A DNA stretch of 64,000 bases from Streptomyces griseoaurantiacus (GCA_014656015.1 BNBP01000014.1:1-64000); one strand, 5' to 3'. Positions 1-9,211 are shown, counted from the stretch's first letter. A program made the numbers and translations. Notes: generated by a model from the sequence alone, not told the origin.

Positions 1-2345
1 AGCAGACCGCCGCCCGCGGAGTCGCCGTTGCCGGGACCCTGCTGGCCGTTCTGGCGCCGGGCCGCGGCCGCGGTGGCCGCGGCGGCGGCCGCCGTCGGAC
101 CGCCGGTGGGGCCGCCCTGACCGGGCTTGCCCTGCGGCTTCTTGCCGCCCTGGGCGACGTCGACGGGGAGCATGACCAGCGCGGTCGTACCGCCGGAGTC
201 CGAGGGACGGAGCTGGATGCGGATGCCGTGACGCTGGGACAGCCGGCCGACCACGAACAGACCCATGCGGCGGGAGACGGAGACGTCCACGGTGGGCGGC
301 GAGGCGAGCCGCTCGTTGATCGCGGCGAGGTCCTCGGGGGAGAGGCCGATGCCGGTGTCGTGGATCTCGATCAGCACCCGCCCGTCGGGCAGCGCGTGAC
401 CGGTGACCTTGACCTTGGTCTGCGGGGAGGAGAACGAGGTCGCGTTCTCCAGCAGCTCGGCGAGCAGGTGGACGAGGTCGTTGACCACGCGGCCGGCGAC
501 CTCGGTCGTCGGCACCGCGGCCAGTTCGATGCGCTCGTACTGCTCCACCTCGGAGGCGGCGGCACGCAGGACGTCGACCAGCGGGACCGGGCGGGTCCAC
601 CGGCGGCCCGGCTCCTCACCCGCGAGGACCAGGAGGTTCTCGCCGTTCCGGCGCATACGGGTCGCGAGGTGGTCGAGCTTGAACAGCGAGGAGAGCTGGT
701 CCGGGTCGGCCTCGCGGGACTCCAGTTCGGAGATGAGCGAGAGCTGACGCTGGATCAGACCCTGGGACCGGCGCGAGAGGTTGGTGAACATCGCGTTGAC
801 GTTGCCCCGCAGCAGGGCCTGCTCGGCGGCGAGCCGGACCGCCTCGCGGTGCACGTGGTCGAAGGCCGCGGCCACCTGGCCGATCTCGTCCCGGGAGTGC
901 ACACCGACCGACTCCACGGACGTGTCGACGTCCTGCGGGTCGGACTCGGAGAGCTGCTGCACCAGCTCCGGCAGCCGGTCCTGGGCGACCTTCGTGGCGG
1001 TCTCCTGCAGCCGGCGCAGCGAGCGGATCATGGAGCGGGCCACGATGAAGGCGCCGACCAGCGAGACACCGAGGACGAGCAGGATCAGCGCACCGGAGAT
1101 GATCGCTTCCTGCTGCGACTCGTTGCGCAGCTCACGCGCCTTCTGCTCCATCTCGCTCAGCAGCGAGGTCTCGATCTTCGACATCGACTCGATCTTGTTC
1201 GAGTCGTCGTCGATCCAGTCCTTGTACGAGCGCTTGGACTGGGTGCGCATGCCGTCGGTGTTGCGCAGGACGCGGACGGCGTAGTTGTCCGAGGCCTTGA
1301 TCGTGACGTTGCCGTCGGAGATCGGCTGCAGGAGTTCCGTCGCGTTGCCGGCGTAGATGTCCGAGAAGCTCTTCATCTCGGAGTTCTCGCCCTCGAGCGC
1401 CGACTGGCCGTACTGCCGGTCGCTGTCGGTGAGCTTGCCGAACGTGTCGTTCGTGGTGGGCAGCGCCGCGGCGATGATCGCGCGCTGTTCGGAGGCGTAC
1501 TCCTTGGCGGTGGAGAAGGCCGTCAGCGCACGGGTGCGCTGGATCATCTCCGGGTTGCTGGTCGCCTGCGCCATGTCCTGCGAGAGGTCGAGGAGCTGCG
1601 TGATCAGACGGTGGTAGGCCTCGACCGTCTGGGCGGCGTTCCGGTCGTCCTGGTAGGCGCTGTTGCGGATCGAGTTGAGGTTGCCCAGCTCGCCGACGAG
1701 ACCGACCACGGTCTCGCGCACACCGGAGAGTCCGCCCTCGCCCGAGGCGTCGTTGACCGCCTGGGTGGCGTCGACGAAGCTGACGCGCGCCTGGTCGGTC
1801 TTGTCCCGCGCGCCCTTGACGTTGAAGTCGTTCGCCTTGGCGCCGTTGGCCAGCGGGCCGGCCGACTGGTCGCGCTCGTTCTGCAGCGCGGCGGCGAGCT
1901 CCGTGGCCTGCTGGGTCATGTCCGTCAGCAGCTTCATGTTGTCGAGCTGCTTGATCTCGTCCATGGAGTCGCTGATGCGCAGGGCACCCAGCGAGGTCGC
2001 CGCGACCACGGGGAGCGCGAGCAGCGAGACCAGACGAGTGGAGATGCGCCAGTTGCGCAGGGCTATTCGCGGACCCGGACCGGTGGGGCCGTCCGCCTTC
2101 GGCTTGATGGGCGGCGGCGTGGCGGCGGGAGACGCACCCTGGCGTCCCGGGGCCGCGGCGGGGCCGCCCGGCCGGCCCGCGGCGGGGGAGTTCCCGCCCG
2201 GACGGCCGGAGGAGTCGGGCCCGGCGGCGGTCGGCGCCGAATTCTGGGCGCGCTGGGGGGAGGAACTGCCGGCATTGGGGCCAGTCCCGCCGTGCGGCTC
2301 CGGCTCCGCCGAAGCACTGCCATCCCTCTTGAAACGTCCCTGCAC
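1..2345 (-). CDS. cvnA1: Conservon-type sensor histidine kinase (CvnA-like), cut by the window edge
   Basis: Membrane sensor kinase of the conservon class, in which a kinase-like protein usually works with roadblock, DUF742 and small GTPase partners encoded downstream (here beyond the left edge). Translation from a GTG at 2345 gives a Pro/Gly/Ala-rich cytoplasmic start, a membrane helix near residues 100-120, a long helical extracytoplasmic nitrate/sulphate-sensing (NIT)-type domain, a second helix near 413-436, HAMP, a phosphoacceptor-like LDHLATRMRRN segment, and a HATPase domain with N box (LLENATSF, about 625-635), DTGIGL and a GGTTA G2 box. The tail past about residue 735 is Gly/Ala/Gln-rich and runs off the window. 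The symbol rests on remembered synteny with S. coelicolor SCO5544; the family assignment is firmer than the symbol. Confidence 0.85.
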   Translation of the reverse strand, partial: MQGRFKRDGSASAEPEPHGGTGPNAGSSSPQRAQNSAPTAAGPDSSGRPGGNSPAAGRPGGPAAAPGRQGASPAATPPPIKPKADGPTGPGPRIALRNWRISTRLVSLLALPVVAATSLGALRISDSMDEIKQLDNMKLLTDMTQQATELAAALQNERDQSAGPLANGAKANDFNVKGARDKTDQARVSFVDATQAVNDASGEGGLSGVRETVVGLVGELGNLNSIRNSAYQDDRNAAQTVEAYHRLITQLLDLSQDMAQATSNPEMIQRTRALTAFSTAKEYASEQRAIIAAALPTTNDTFGKLTDSDRQYGQSALEGENSEMKSFSDIYAGNATELLQPISDGNVTIKASDNYAVRVLRNTDGMRTQSKRSYKDWIDDDSNKIESMSKIETSLLSEMEQKARELRNESQQEAIISGALILLVLGVSLVGAFIVARSMIRSLRRLQETATKVAQDRLPELVQQLSESDPQDVDTSVESVGVHSRDEIGQVAAAFDHVHREAVRLAAEQALLRGNVNAMFTNLSRRSQGLIQRQLSLISELESREADPDQLSSLFKLDHLATRMRRNGENLLVLAGEEPGRRWTRPVPLVDVLRAAASEVEQYERIELAAVPTTEVAGRVVNDLVHLLAELLENATSFSSPQTKVKVTGHALPDGRVLIEIHDTGIGLSPEDLAAINERLASPPTVDVSVSRRMGLFVVGRLSQRHGIRIQLRPSDSGGTTALVMLPVDVAQGGKKPQGKPGQGGPTGGPTAAAAAATAAAARRQNGQQGPGNGDSAGGGL

Positions 2346-2948
2346 TAGCGTCGCAACCTCTGGACCAGGCGCCCCTCCGTGTGAACGGCGGGACGGTGTC
2401 GGCGTCGTAGGGGGCGCCCTGAAATACGCCCCCCATGGTGGTCGTGAGTGACCGGCGCTGGTTCCCCCTATCTCGCCGCCACCCGGCGCTGGTGCGCCCC
2501 CTGTGCGCCGGCTCGATCCTGCGGCGGTCCGTGAGATTCCAGCACAGTGCAGGATCTCCAACAAGGCCCATGGGCGAGCCCGTCGCCTCGGTGACGCGTC
2601 GTGAGGGATGGATCACCGGGCGTAGAGAGGGTGTGCGGACATAGCGGACGTACCCCTACGAGCCGTGGGTGACCGTCCGGTGTCCCAGTCGCCATGATCA
2701 GGAGAGGGATGTTCCGTTCGTGAGGTATGCCCTTTTTCGCACCGGAAGGTAAGAGTCCGATTCGACCTTTTTATGTATGGGTAAGTGAGCAAACTCACAT
2801 GGAGATCAAGGCGTCTTCACGAGTTCCCCCGGGAATTGGATGTTTAGCCTGACGCTTTACAGAGAAGGCGAATCCGACAACCTGCCCGGAGCGACCCCCC
2901 TTGGAGGAACGCCGCCGGGCGCTCTCAGTGACGAGGTTCAGTACAACC
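2346..2948. other. Long intergenic region between divergent genes
   Basis: About 600 bases that must hold the kinase promoter (reading left) and any promoter for the small ORF on the right. It includes a patch noticeably richer in A+T (about 2740-2880) than its surroundings. At 2785-2798 there is an inverted repeat, GTGAG-N4-CTCAC, just downstream of a T-run; it could be an operator but no family can be named. No convincing coding sequence was seen. Confidence 0.4.
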
Positions 2949-3173
2949 GTGAAGACGACGATGATGTTCCGCAACATTGCCAACCCGCGCCGCACCACGC
3001 TGGCCCACCTGGCCGACGCCGAGGAACTGCAGGCCCGGCAGACACTCGAACGGCCGGAACACACCGTCGACCTCCCCGCCCAGACCGCCAACCCCCGGCG
3101 CACCGTACTGATGGACATCCCCGCCCAGCCCTCCGCGTCCTCCGACTTCTCGCTGTCCTCCGCCGCGGAGTAG
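2949..3173 (+). CDS. Possible small protein with a repeated NPRRT motif
   Basis: A 74-residue reading frame of unknown function. Its oddity is that the short motif ANPRRT occurs twice, near residues 10 and 50, each time followed by a hydrophobic stretch (TTLAHL, TVLMDI), with an acidic/Gln-rich linker between. It has no cysteines and no membrane segment. The start is uncertain: GTG 2949 has a weak ACGAGG about 12 bases upstream, and in-frame alternatives are GTG 2928 and the ATG pair at 2961. It lies between a divergent kinase and a downstream metabolic gene. It could be a non-coding artefact of G+C-rich DNA. Confidence 0.4.
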   Translation: MKTTMMFRNIANPRRTTLAHLADAEELQARQTLERPEHTVDLPAQTANPRRTVLMDIPAQPSASSDFSLSSAAE

Positions 3174-3339
3174 TACGCACGGGAGCGGCCCAGCGCTCAG
3201 GAGGCACCGGGGGACGCCGAGGGCGCGACATGCGCGAGAGCGCCCCATCCCCGCGCGTTAGCCTGGTCACCGGACTCCCGCCGGCCCGCCCACCACGGCC
3301 GGCCGGCACACACGATCAGGTAAGGGGCGCGAGCATCCC

Positions 3340-4125
3340 GTGCGCATCGCCAGGTTCTCCATCGACGGCAACGTCGCCTTCGGCGCGGTCGAGGGCGACC
3401 GACCGGACGAACTCGTGCTGGACATCATCAAGGGCATCCCGTTCGCGGACTTCGAGCTCTCCGGCACCAAGGTCCCGCTGAACAAGGTCCGGCTGCTCCC
3501 CCCGGTGCTCCCCAACAAGGTCGTCGCCTTCGGCCGCAACTACGCCGACCACGCGCGCGAACTCGGCAACGAGGTGCCGGACGCCCCGTTCGCCTTCTTC
3601 AAGCCCTCCACCTCGGTGATCGGCCACGGCGACGAGATCGCCTACCCCTCCTTCTCCGAGGACCTGCACCACGAGGCCGAACTGGCCGTCGTCATCGGCC
3701 GCATGTGCCGCGAGGTCCCGCGCGAGCGCGTCAAGGACGTCATCCTCGCCTACACCTGCGCCAACGACCTCACCGCCCGCGACGTCCAGCGCCGCGAGAA
3801 GCAGTGGGCCAGGGCCAAGGGCTTCGACACCGCCTGCCCGCTCGGCCCCTGGGTGGAGACGGACCTCGACCTCGCCGCCGCGAACGACCTGACCGTGCAG
3901 CTCACCGTCAACGGGCAGCAACGCCAGCTCGGCCGCACCAGCGAGATGATCCACCCCATCGAGGACCTGATCGTCAACATCTCCGAGGCCATGACACTGC
4001 TCCCCGGCGACGTCGTCCTCACCGGCACCCCGGCAGGGGTCGGCCCCCTCCACGTCGGCGACGAGGTCGCCGTCACCATCGAAGGCATCGGCACTCTCAC
4101 CAACAAGGTTGTCAAGCGTGGCTAG
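3340..4125 (+). CDS. Fumarylacetoacetate hydrolase family protein
   Basis: A 261-residue protein of the FAH superfamily, metal-dependent enzymes that hydrolyse or isomerise carbon-carbon bonds in 2-keto acid catabolism. Visible hallmarks are GRNYADHA (about residues 66-73), the [12 protein letters not shown] segment, the metal-binding cluster [11 protein letters not shown] with its acidic residues, the central [12 protein letters not shown], and the C-terminal [10 protein letters not shown] loop. The substrate cannot be told from sequence. It starts at GTG 3340 and overlaps the GTG of gltX by 8 bases, so the two are probably translationally coupled. The pairing with a tRNA synthetase looks like genome packing rather than shared function. 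Confidence 0.85.
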   Translation: MRIARFSIDGNVAFGAVEGDRPDELVLDIIKGIPFADFELSGTKVPLNKVRLLPPVLPNKVVAFGRNYADHARELGNEVPDAPFAFFKPSTSVIGHGDEIAYPSFSEDLHHEAELAVVIGRMCREVPRERVKDVILAYTCANDLTARDVQRREKQWARAKGFDTACPLGPWVETDLDLAAANDLTVQLTVNGQQRQLGRTSEMIHPIEDLIVNISEAMTLLPGDVVLTGTPAGVGPLHVGDEVAVTIEGIGTLTNKVVKRG

Positions 4126-5641
4126 CGCACCCTCCCCCAAGCTCTCGGCTCCGCTCGAGCAGGGGGCACCCCCATCCGCAGTCCGTGTCCGTTTCTGCCC
4201 CTCGCCCACCGGTAACCCCCACGTGGGCCTGGTCCGCACCGCTCTGTTCAACTGGGCCTTCGCCCGGCACCACCAGGGCACTCTCGTCTTCCGCATCGAG
4301 GACACCGACGCGGCCCGCGACTCCGAGGAGTCCTACGAGCAGCTGCTCGACTCCATGCGCTGGCTCGGCTTCGACTGGGACGAGGGCCCCGAGGTCGGCG
4401 GCCCGCACGCCCCGTACCGCCAGTCGCAGCGCATGGACCTCTACAAGGACGTCGCCCGGAAGCTCCTCGAGGCCGGTCACGCCTACCACTGCTACTGCAC
4501 CACCTCCGAGCTGGAGGAGCGCCGCGAGGCGGCCCGCGCCGCCGGCCGGCCCTCCGGCTACGACGGCCACTGCCGCGAGCTGAGCGCCGCCCAGGTCGAG
4601 GAGTACACGGCGCAGGGCCGCGAGCCCATCGTCCGCTTCCGGATGCCCGACGAGGCGATCACCTTCACGGACCTCGTCCGCGGCGAGATCACCTACCTCG
4701 CGGAGAACGTTCCGGACTACGGCATCGTCCGCGCCAACGGCGCCCCGCTCTACACGCTCGTCAACCCCGTGGACGACGCGCTGATGGAGATCACCCACGT
4801 CCTGCGCGGCGAGGACCTGCTCTCCTCCACCCCGCGGCAGATCGCCCTGTACAAGGCGCTCACCGAGCTGGGCATCGCCAAGGAGACCCCGGCCTTCGGC
4901 CACCTGCCGTACGTCATGGGCGAGGGCAACAAGAAGCTCTCCAAGCGCGACCCGCAGTCCTCCCTCAACCTCTACCGGGAGCGCGGCTTCCTGCCCGAGG
5001 GGCTGCTCAACTACCTCTCCCTGCTGGGCTGGTCCCTCTCCGCCGACCGGGACATCTTCTCGGTCGAGGAGATGGTCGCCGCGTTCGAGATCTCCGACGT
5101 CAACCCGAACCCGGCCCGCTTCGACCTGAAGAAGGCCGAGGCGATCAACGCCGACCACATCCGGCTGCTCGACGTGAAGGACTTCGCCGAGCGCTGCGCC
5201 CCCTGGCTGAAGGCCCCCTTCGCGCCCTGGGCCCCGGAGGACTTCGACGAGTCCAAGTGGCAGGCCATCGCCCCGCACGCCCAGACCCGTCTCAAGGTGC
5301 TCTCCGAGATCACCGACAACGTCGACTTCCTGTTCCTCCCGGAGCCGGTCTTCGACGAGGCGAGCTGGACCAAGGCGATGAAGGAGGGCTCGGACGCCCT
5401 CCTCCGCACGGCCCGCGAGAAGCTCGAATCGGCCGACTGGACCTCCGCCGACTCCCTGAAGGAGGCCGTCCTGGCCGCCGGCGAGGCCCACGGCCTCAAG
5501 CTCGGCAAGGCGCAGGCCCCGGTCCGCGTCGCCGTCACCGGCCGCACGGTGGGCCTCCCCCTCTTCGAGTCCCTCCAGATCCTCGGCAAGGACACGACCC
5601 TCGCCCGCATCGACGCGGCCCTGGCGAAGCTCGCGGCGTAG
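4118..5641 (+). CDS. gltX: Glutamyl-tRNA synthetase with an N-terminal insertion
   Basis: Class I glutamyl-tRNA synthetase, 507 residues, attaching glutamate to tRNA-Glu and, in actinobacteria, generally also to tRNA-Gln for later amidation by GatCAB. The Rossmann fold shows the HIGH-like [10 protein letters not shown] and the KMSKS-like KKLSKRD; the region around YHCYC is the zinc-binding-like part and the helical C-terminal anticodon domain is complete. The only feasible starts are GTG 4118 and TTG 4109. That forces translation of about 17 residues (from SPKLS to PPSA) encoded by a palindromic repeat just before [11 protein letters not shown]; other streptomycete GltX proteins, as I remember them, go straight from a short MANAP-type start into VRVRF. 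The gene sits near tRNA-Glu and tRNA-Gln genes. Confidence 0.96.
   Translation: MASAPSPKLSAPLEQGAPPSAVRVRFCPSPTGNPHVGLVRTALFNWAFARHHQGTLVFRIEDTDAARDSEESYEQLLDSMRWLGFDWDEGPEVGGPHAPYRQSQRMDLYKDVARKLLEAGHAYHCYCTTSELEERREAARAAGRPSGYDGHCRELSAAQVEEYTAQGREPIVRFRMPDEAITFTDLVRGEITYLAENVPDYGIVRANGAPLYTLVNPVDDALMEITHVLRGEDLLSSTPRQIALYKALTELGIAKETPAFGHLPYVMGEGNKKLSKRDPQSSLNLYRERGFLPEGLLNYLSLLGWSLSADRDIFSVEEMVAAFEISDVNPNPARFDLKKAEAINADHIRLLDVKDFAERCAPWLKAPFAPWAPEDFDESKWQAIAPHAQTRLKVLSEITDNVDFLFLPEPVFDEASWTKAMKEGSDALLRTAREKLESADWTSADSLKEAVLAAGEAHGLKLGKAQAPVRVAVTGRTVGLPLFESLQILGKDTTLARIDAALAKLAA
4130..4176. repeat. Palindromic REP-like element inside the gltX coding region
   Basis: Imperfect inverted repeat whose outer arms are CCCCC at 4134-4138 and GGGGG at 4162-4166 with a GCTCTCGG/CTCGAGC core. 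From memory this resembles an interspersed palindrome (AAGCTCTCGG...CTCGAGC...GGGGG) common between genes in Streptomyces. Here it lies in frame at the 5' end of gltX. No second copy was found in this window. Confidence 0.6.
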
Positions 5642-5650
5642 GACGCGCAA

Positions 5651-5700
5651 CACGCACGGAGGGGGCGGCAGCCGAACGGCTGCCGCCCCCTCCGTGCGTG
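5651..5700. terminator. Strong bidirectional terminator hairpin after gltX
   Basis: A perfect 23-bp stem (5651-5673 with 5678-5700) and a GAAC loop begin 10 bases after the gltX stop. There is no T-tract, as often in Streptomyces. It separates gltX from the oppositely oriented small membrane gene. Confidence 0.85.
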
Positions 5701-5776
5701 GTCCGGCCGCGGGGAGGCTACGGGGGACGGAGCCCGCCGCGGCACCGGCGGCCGGGGGCCGGTGCCCCGCCGCCGG

Positions 5777-5974
5777 TCACCGCGCCGTCCGCCCGCGCCG
5801 CAGCCACCAGGTCACCCCCGTCACCGCCGCCGTCACCGACAGGCCCACCGCCAGGGACTCCCAGAACTCCTCCGCCCTGCCGCCGTCCTCCGCGAGAACC
5901 GTCGACAGCGTCGTCATGACGACCGTGATCACCAGCCCGATGGCCAGGTTCTTCCACACCCGCGACGGGGGCAC
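5777..5974 (-). CDS. Small predicted membrane protein
   Basis: A 65-residue protein with two hydrophobic segments: about residues 10-26 (LAIGLVITVVMTTLSTV) and 40-57 (SLAVGLSVTAAVTGVTWWL), ending in a basic RRGRTAR tail. This predicts a two-helix inner-membrane protein, function unknown. The GTG start at 5974 is supported by an excellent AAGGAGG about 5 bases upstream. It is monocistronic and convergent with gltX across the terminator. Confidence 0.7.
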   Translation of the reverse strand: MPPSRVWKNLAIGLVITVVMTTLSTVLAEDGGRAEEFWESLAVGLSVTAAVTGVTWWLRRGRTAR

Positions 5975-6044
5975 CCGCTCCTCCTTCTCCCGCGCCGTCC
6001 CCGGCGCGGACCTCGCACGTCACCGACGGTTCGGGCCGGCGCGG

Positions 6045-7220
6045 TCAGCGCGCGCCGGACCGTGAGGCGCCCACGGCGGGCAGGGACGGCGGCTCGTAGT
6101 CGTACAGGTAGCCCTGCGCCCGGTCGAAGAACGGGAGGAGCACGCGCATCTTCGCCTGGTCGATCTGTCGCTTCACGGCGCCGGGCCGCTTCGTCTCACG
6201 GGCGTTGTGCCCGTGCTTGAGCAGCTTGTCGATGCGCGGGCGGCGTGCCGTGTCGTAGGTCCTGAGCGCCGCCGGGACGCTCGGGGCCCCGCTCAGCGCC
6301 GCCGCGAGCTCCAGCGCGTCCTCGATCGACACGGAGGCGCCGTGTCCGACGCCGACGGGGTGGGCGGCGTCGCCGACCAGGACCATGCGCGCGCTGTGCC
6401 ACGTCCGGACCGTGTCGCAGACGTTCAGGTAGCCGGACGCGACGATCTCCGTCGCGGCTCCGATGACGGCCCGGGGCATCGCCTCCGGGAACAGCTCGGT
6501 GATGCGCCGCAGCCATTCGGCGTCGTCGACGCCTCGCAGGTTCGGCTTGACCGGATCCGCGATCTGAGCCGCCCACCACTGGGTGTTCTCGTCGATGGTG
6601 GTGTGCACGAAGGCGCCGCTGCGCGCGTAGGTGAGGTTCCAGACGCCGGTCTCGAGCCCCGTCATGCGGGCGATTCCGGCGACTCCGTAGAGCCCCGCGT
6701 ATTCCGCGCGCGGCGCGGAGGAGTCGATCAGCCCGCGCACGGTCGACCAGATGCCGTCGGCGCCCACGAGCAGTTCCGCGGTGTCGCGCAGGCCGGAGGC
6801 GAACTCGGCCACCACGCTGTCCGCCGACTCCGCCGCGTTCACCAGACGTTCGCCGGTGACGATCCGCGCACCCGCGTCGAGGGCCGCGCGCCGCAGGATC
6901 GCGACGAGCTGTCCGCGGTGCAGCGCGACGCTGCGCATCGAGTCGGTCTCGCGCCGAAGACGTGGCGCGTCGCCCAGGAGGTGGCCGCCCGGCGTGTAGA
7001 ACCGCATCCGTTCGACGGGGTACCCGGCCGCCTGCGCCTCGCGCAGGAGGCCCAGCTTCTCCAGTGCGCGCAGGCCGTTGACCGCCAGGCCGAGGTGGGC
7101 GCCGACCTCCTCGGGCGGAACCTCGTACGCCTCGTAGACGGTCACTTCGTGGCCGATCCGCCGCAGCGCGAGGGCCATGGCGGGCCCGGCTATGCCTCCA
7201 CCGATCACGATCGTGCGCAT
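6045..7220 (-). CDS. FAD-dependent monooxygenase (PHBH/UbiH-like)
   Basis: A 391-residue class A flavoprotein monooxygenase, expected to hydroxylate a small, probably aromatic, substrate with NAD(P)H and O2. The N-terminal IVIGGGIAGPAMALAL is a textbook Rossmann dinucleotide site, with a glutamate (YEAYE) closing the first beta-alpha-beta unit. The DG motif GADGIWSTVR lies near residues 170-180 and the second FAD motif VLVGDAAHPVGVGHGAS near 295-312. It is divergent from a TetR gene across 93 bases holding a palindromic operator, so it is likely the repressor's target. Either a xenobiotic-detoxifying or a tailoring enzyme is possible. Confidence 0.88.
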   Translation of the reverse strand: MRTIVIGGGIAGPAMALALRRIGHEVTVYEAYEVPPEEVGAHLGLAVNGLRALEKLGLLREAQAAGYPVERMRFYTPGGHLLGDAPRLRRETDSMRSVALHRGQLVAILRRAALDAGARIVTGERLVNAAESADSVVAEFASGLRDTAELLVGADGIWSTVRGLIDSSAPRAEYAGLYGVAGIARMTGLETGVWNLTYARSGAFVHTTIDENTQWWAAQIADPVKPNLRGVDDAEWLRRITELFPEAMPRAVIGAATEIVASGYLNVCDTVRTWHSARMVLVGDAAHPVGVGHGASVSIEDALELAAALSGAPSVPAALRTYDTARRPRIDKLLKHGHNARETKRPGAVKRQIDQAKMRVLLPFFDRAQGYLYDYEPPSLPAVGASRSGAR

Positions 7221-7241
7221 GAGAGTCTCCCTGAATTCATG

Positions 7242-7265
7242 TTCACTGAATACTGGTTCGGTGAA
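7242..7265. promoter_or_regulatory. Probable TetR operator in the monooxygenase/TetR intergenic region
   Basis: Inverted repeat TTCACTGAA-N6-TTCGGTGAA, eight of nine positions matched, midway between the two divergent start codons. Its size and position fit a TetR-family operator overlapping both promoters. Confidence 0.6.
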
Positions 7266-7313
7266 AGTGTGTTCCGATACGCTGGCGCCTGTCAACAGCC
7301 GAGGGAGGACGAC

Positions 7314-7949
7314 ATGCCGCAGGGCTCCGTCAGTCGAAAGGTCAGGGCGGCCCAGACGCGTGCCGCGCTGCTGGACGCGGCGCGGGGGCTGTTCAGCGAG
7401 CGCGGCTACCTCAATACGAAGATCACCGACATCACCGCCGCGGCCGGCCGCTCGACCGGCTCCTTCTACGAGCACTTCGCCGGCAAGGAGGAGCTGCTCC
7501 AGGCGCTGCTCGCCGAGATGGAGGGCGCGATCGACACGCGCATGAGGGGCCTGGAACACCCCCGCGACCACGACCTGACCGACCGCGAGCAGTTGCGCGA
7601 CCACCTCGACGTCGCCTGGACCGTGATGCGGCAGAACCGCCCGGTCGCGCTCGCGCTGTTCCAGGCGATGGTGGCCGACGACCCCGGCACGGGCCGGGCC
7701 TGGCGCGACCTGCGCGAGCAGACGTCGACCATCCGGGAGCACCTGGAGTACCTGGTCGAGCGCGGACACCGGCTGCCGGGTGATCCCGAGTTCGTGGCGG
7801 CGTCGATGGGCGCGATGCTCGTCACCCTCAACTACGCCCTGCTCACGCCCCCCGGCGGCGAGGACGCCCCGGACGTCGTGGACACCCTCACGGACCTGCT
7901 GCTGTACGGACTGACCGGACCGGCGCCACGGGCGGCGGACGGAACCTGA
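7314..7949 (+). CDS. TetR-family transcriptional regulator
   Basis: A 211-residue regulator. The N-terminal HTH (residues about 10-56: RAALLDAARGLFSERGY, then ITDITAAAGRSTGSFYEHF) is a strong TetR match, followed by a helical ligand-binding domain with no recognised ligand. The ATG at 7314 has a GGGAGGA ribosome site. The divergent monooxygenase and the shared operator suggest local repression relieved by the enzyme's substrate or a related compound. Confidence 0.9.
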   Translation: MPQGSVSRKVRAAQTRAALLDAARGLFSERGYLNTKITDITAAAGRSTGSFYEHFAGKEELLQALLAEMEGAIDTRMRGLEHPRDHDLTDREQLRDHLDVAWTVMRQNRPVALALFQAMVADDPGTGRAWRDLREQTSTIREHLEYLVERGHRLPGDPEFVAASMGAMLVTLNYALLTPPGGEDAPDVVDTLTDLLLYGLTGPAPRAADGT

Positions 7950-8290
7950 AGGACGGGGCCGGGCCGCTCCCGCGCCGGCCGGGGGAGGGGTGCCGCCGCT
8001 CCGGCGGGGCCGGGAGGCCGGGCCCGGAGGGCCGCGGCCGGCGGACCGCGGCGGGGTGCCGCGGTCTCGCGAACTCGGCGCACGGGAGCGGCCGTTGCCC
8101 GCCCGCCGCCACGGACCGCGCCCGGACCGGCCGCGGGACCACCGCTGTCGCCCGCGTCCCCGCTCCCGCCGGTCCTCGGCGGCACCGCCCCCGCGAGGTT
8201 CCCGGCCCGGAGACTAGTCTTCGGCATTCCACCGTTCCTCGCCCGCCCCGACCCCGGCCGCACGGGCGACGCACCCCGGAAGGGCCCGTC
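7950..8290. other. Intergenic region without recognised genes
   Basis: About 340 bases of extremely G+C-rich sequence with several short GC hairpins. I see no convincing coding frame or promoter. The last 20 bases carry a GGAAGGG ribosome site for the DUF4241 gene. Confidence 0.4.
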
Positions 8291-8959
8291 ATGCCGATGA
8301 CCGCACGCGACTACGCGTGGCTGTTCACCCCCGGTTCCACCTTCACGTACGAGTCGGGAACCGTCGGCACGCTCCATGTGGCCGACGGCGGTGAACTGTG
8401 GCTGCCCACCGGGCAGGTCGTGGCCTGCGATCCCTTCGTGTCCCTCGGGCGGGGCGAGAGCGAACCGTTCACCGTCGCCGTCGAGCCCGGCCGCTACCGC
8501 GTCGAGGCCGCCGTGGCGACCCTGACCGAGCCCGAGGAGCCCCCGTCCGAGGAGCCGCACCTGCGGGTGGCCGCCGCCCGGCTGGTCGTGCGCGAGGAGC
8601 CCACCGTCCGGTGGGAGCCGGCCCTGTGCCCCGGCCAGGACCCCGCCGGGCTGGGCGAGGACGAGTTCTACGGCTACGGCGTGGACGCGGGCGCCGGCTG
8701 CTTCTACGACGCGGCCGTCGACGCCTCCTTCCCCGGCTCGGAGGAGGACGAGGGTCCCCTCTGGGACGCCTTCGAGAACAGCGACTGGGCCCCCGGGCCC
8801 CACCTGATCACCGACCCGGGCACCGGGCACACCCTGGCGGCCTTCAGTTCCGGCTGGGGCGACGGCGCCTACCCCACCTGGATCGGCCGCTCGGCGGCCG
8901 GGGAGGTCACCTGCTACCTGACCGACTTCTTCGTGGCGCCGGGCCCCGACGGGGGCTGA
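8291..8959 (+). CDS. DUF4241-family protein
   Basis: A 222-residue soluble acidic protein of unknown function. The C-terminal half holds what I recognise as the DUF4241 signature: a Gly/Tyr-rich VDAGAGCFYDA block followed by FSSGWGDGAYPTWIGR and a terminal beta segment with the CYLTDF motif. There is no signal peptide or membrane helix. DUF4241 proteins occur widely in actinobacteria, sometimes in immunity-protein contexts, but no toxin gene is adjacent here, so no function is assigned. The ATG at 8291 follows GGAAGGG; an ATG two codons later is an alternative. It is followed by the tRNA promoter. Confidence 0.75.
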   Translation: MPMTARDYAWLFTPGSTFTYESGTVGTLHVADGGELWLPTGQVVACDPFVSLGRGESEPFTVAVEPGRYRVEAAVATLTEPEEPPSEEPHLRVAAARLVVREEPTVRWEPALCPGQDPAGLGEDEFYGYGVDAGAGCFYDAAVDASFPGSEEDEGPLWDAFENSDWAPGPHLITDPGTGHTLAAFSSGWGDGAYPTWIGRSAAGEVTCYLTDFFVAPGPDGG

Positions 8960-8975
8960 GCCGTCACAACCCGTT

Positions 8976-9004
8976 TTGGAGCGCCGTCCACCTTCGGGTA
9001 ATGT
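8976..9004 (+). promoter_or_regulatory. Promoter of the tRNA cluster
   Basis: TTGGAG at 8976-8981, a 17-base spacer, then TAATGT at 8999-9004: a good housekeeping-sigma promoter about 90 bases upstream of the first tRNA, in an otherwise G+C-rich stretch. Confidence 0.65.
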
Positions 9005-9096
9005 TCTTCCTGCGCCACCGCGGAACGGTCCGAAAGGCACCGGGAACCGGAGGCGCAGAACTAGAACGAGAAGCCCGCAGGGGTCTTGCGTTCCAG

Positions 9097-9168
9097 TGGC
9101 CTATGGTGTAATTGGCAGCACGACTGATTCTGGTTCAGTTAGTCTAGGTTCGAGTCCTGGTAGGCCAG
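9097..9168 (+). tRNA. tRNA-Gln (anticodon CTG)
   Basis: A 72-base cloverleaf: acceptor TGGCCTA pairs with TAGGCCA, discriminator G, anticodon loop GATTCTGGT with CTG, and T-arm GGTTCGAGTCC. The 3' CCA is not encoded, as usual in Streptomyces. First gene of the cluster. Confidence 0.95.
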
Positions 9169-9211
9169 CTCGCAGACGCTTCGGTCTGCACCCGCGGATC
9201 TCATCCGCAAA

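Noticed and set aside
228..2348. A 706-residue open frame on the plus strand opposite the sensor kinase
   Set aside because: It is an antisense shadow caused by G+C codon bias; the minus strand carries a complete kinase with all motifs.
2785..2798. GTGAG-N4-CTCAC as a BldD site
   Set aside because: The half-sites are in the opposite polarity to the TNAC...GTNA type consensus; kept only as an unnamed inverted repeat.
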